A stretch of DNA of 5,511 bases from Lysobacterales bacterium (GTDB lineage Bacteria; Pseudomonadota; Gammaproteobacteria; Xanthomonadales; Xanthomonadaceae). Shown piece by piece: positions 4,789 through 5,511 of the stretch (within the stretch, counting starts at the first letter, position 1; each line of letters opens with the position of its first letter). Under the pieces are notes generated by a model, which made no database searches, was not told the origin of the DNA, and saw only the letters and a list, made by a program, of their open reading frames with translations. The stretch covers positions 1-5,511 of the forward strand of contig JAATFS010000490.1 in the NCBI GenBank assembly GCA_015655035.1, in the 5' to 3' direction. A program made the position numbers and the translations under genes.

Positions 4789-5511
4789 TCAGGCCTTGCG
4801 GGCCAAGCGGCTGTGGCGGATGCCGTAGCCGAAGTAGATGAACAAGCCCAGCACGGTCCAGCTGACGAAGACCTTCCAGTGTTCCTGGAAGGCCTGGAAG
4901 AACAGGCCCAGGCAGGCCAGTGCCCCCAGCGGACATACCACGATGGCCAACGGCACCCGGAACGGGCGGGCGAGCTCGGGCTTGGTGAAGCGCAGCACCA
5001 GCACGCCGACGCAGACCGTGGCGAATGCCAGCAAGGTGCCCATCGACACCAGCTCGCCCAGCACGTTGAGCGGTACCAGCCCCGCCAGGGCCGCGGCGAC
5101 GATGCCCACGATCACCGTGCTCATGTATGGCGTACGGTGCTTGGCGTGGACCTTGCCGAACAATGGCGGCAACAGGCCGTCGCGGGACATCGCAAAGGCG
5201 ACGCGCGACTGCCCCATCAGCATCACCAGCACCACCGACGACAGCCCGGCGATCGCGCCGATCTCCACGGCGGTCTTGAGCCAGGCCAGGCCGGGGTAGG
5301 GCTCCAGTGCGGTCGCGACCGGCTTGGCGGTGTTGAGCAGGGTGTAGGGCGTCATCCCGGTAAGCACGGCGCAGACGATGATGTAGACCAGCGTACAGAT
5401 CACCAGCGAGCCGAGGATGCCGATCGGCATGTTGCGCTGCGGGTCCTTGGTTTCGCCGGCGGCGGTGGAGACCGCGTCGAAGCCGATGTAGGCGAAGAAC
5501 ACGATCGAGGC
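4789..5511 (-). CDS. APC-superfamily amino acid permease, C-terminal half (cut by window edge)
   Basis: The frame is open through the right edge, so only the last 240 residues are present; the apparent start at 5502 is a GTG inside the conserved TM6 motif (ASIVFFAYIGFDAVS), not a real start. The visible part runs from TM6 to the C-terminus and matches the neighbouring permease segment by segment: PQRNMPIGILGSLVICTL, GLAWLKTAVEIGAIAGLSSVVLVMLMGQSR, SRDGLLPPLFGKVHAKHRTP, LNVLGELVSMGTLLAFATVCVGVLVLR and the ending YFGYGIRHSRL. It is a membrane transporter of the same CAT-like group, substrate unknown. Differences cluster in TM8 (MLMGQSRVAFAMSRDG against MIIGQPRIFMIIARDG) and in the last two segments, which could mean a different substrate. 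The pair looks like an old tandem duplication. A hairpin terminator follows the stop codon. Confidence 0.92.
   Translation of the reverse strand, partial: ASIVFFAYIGFDAVSTAAGETKDPQRNMPIGILGSLVICTLVYIIVCAVLTGMTPYTLLNTAKPVATALEPYPGLAWLKTAVEIGAIAGLSSVVLVMLMGQSRVAFAMSRDGLLPPLFGKVHAKHRTPYMSTVIVGIVAAALAGLVPLNVLGELVSMGTLLAFATVCVGVLVLRFTKPELARPFRVPLAIVVCPLGALACLGLFFQAFQEHWKVFVSWTVLGLFIYFGYGIRHSRLARKA

Noticed and set aside
4718..4936. N-terminal extension of the second permease to 4936
   Set aside because: It would overlap the upstream permease gene and run through the terminator; the added residues are Pro/Arg/Leu-rich with no family match.
1..5511. CRISPR array, tRNA/rRNA gene, insertion sequence, prophage or SAM riboswitch
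   Set aside because: No regularly spaced repeats, cloverleaf, transposase or integrase frame, terminal inverted repeats or riboswitch-like leader was seen; the mtnB leader is too short for a riboswitch.

Overview
The window is GC-rich DNA (by eye above 60% G+C). All the genes I can support lie on the minus strand, so transcription runs from right to left. The proteins and layout (an mtnB-mtnD-mtnC methionine-salvage cluster beside tandem CAT-type amino acid permeases, plus a lipoprotein caspase-fold peptidase) fit a gammaproteobacterium of the Xanthomonas / Lysobacteraceae group. This assignment comes from recognising the proteins, not from a database search.

Layout in transcription order. 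(1) 5511-4789: C-terminal half of an APC-superfamily amino acid permease cut by the right window edge, followed by a hairpin terminator at about 4751-4783. (2) 4717-3290: a complete second permease, clearly a paralogue of the first. (3) 3257-2604 mtnB, 2557-1991 mtnD and 1988-1281 mtnC. Together these convert methylthioribulose-1-phosphate to the 2-oxo acid precursor of methionine. A promoter-like sequence just upstream of mtnB (3264-3293) lies so close to the ATG that the mRNA could be leaderless. (4) 1158-178: a predicted lipoprotein with the His and Cys motifs of a clan CD (family C13, legumain-like) cysteine peptidase. (5) 1-177: no gene seen. This stretch holds a Fur-box-like palindrome overlapping the peptidase stop codon, a cluster of GCTGGC repeats, and a strong minus-strand terminator at 21-51.

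The three mtn genes form one functional unit. MtnB dehydrates methylthioribulose-1-phosphate, MtnC enolises and dephosphorylates the product to the acireductone, and MtnD oxidises that to 4-methylthio-2-oxobutanoate plus formate. The earlier enzymes (MTA phosphorylase or nucleosidase, MtnA or MtnK) and the final transaminase are not in the window. The permeases may supply or recover amino acids, but their substrate cannot be read from the sequence. The peptidase shares the strand and possibly the transcript of the mtn genes, yet has no evident role in the pathway.

Most of the window is ordinary conserved chromosome. The less ordinary points are the legumain-like lipoprotein, the possible leaderless mtnB promoter with an embedded 10-bp palindrome, a C-rich motif shared by the mtnB and mtnD start regions, and the Fur-like palindrome at the end of the peptidase gene.
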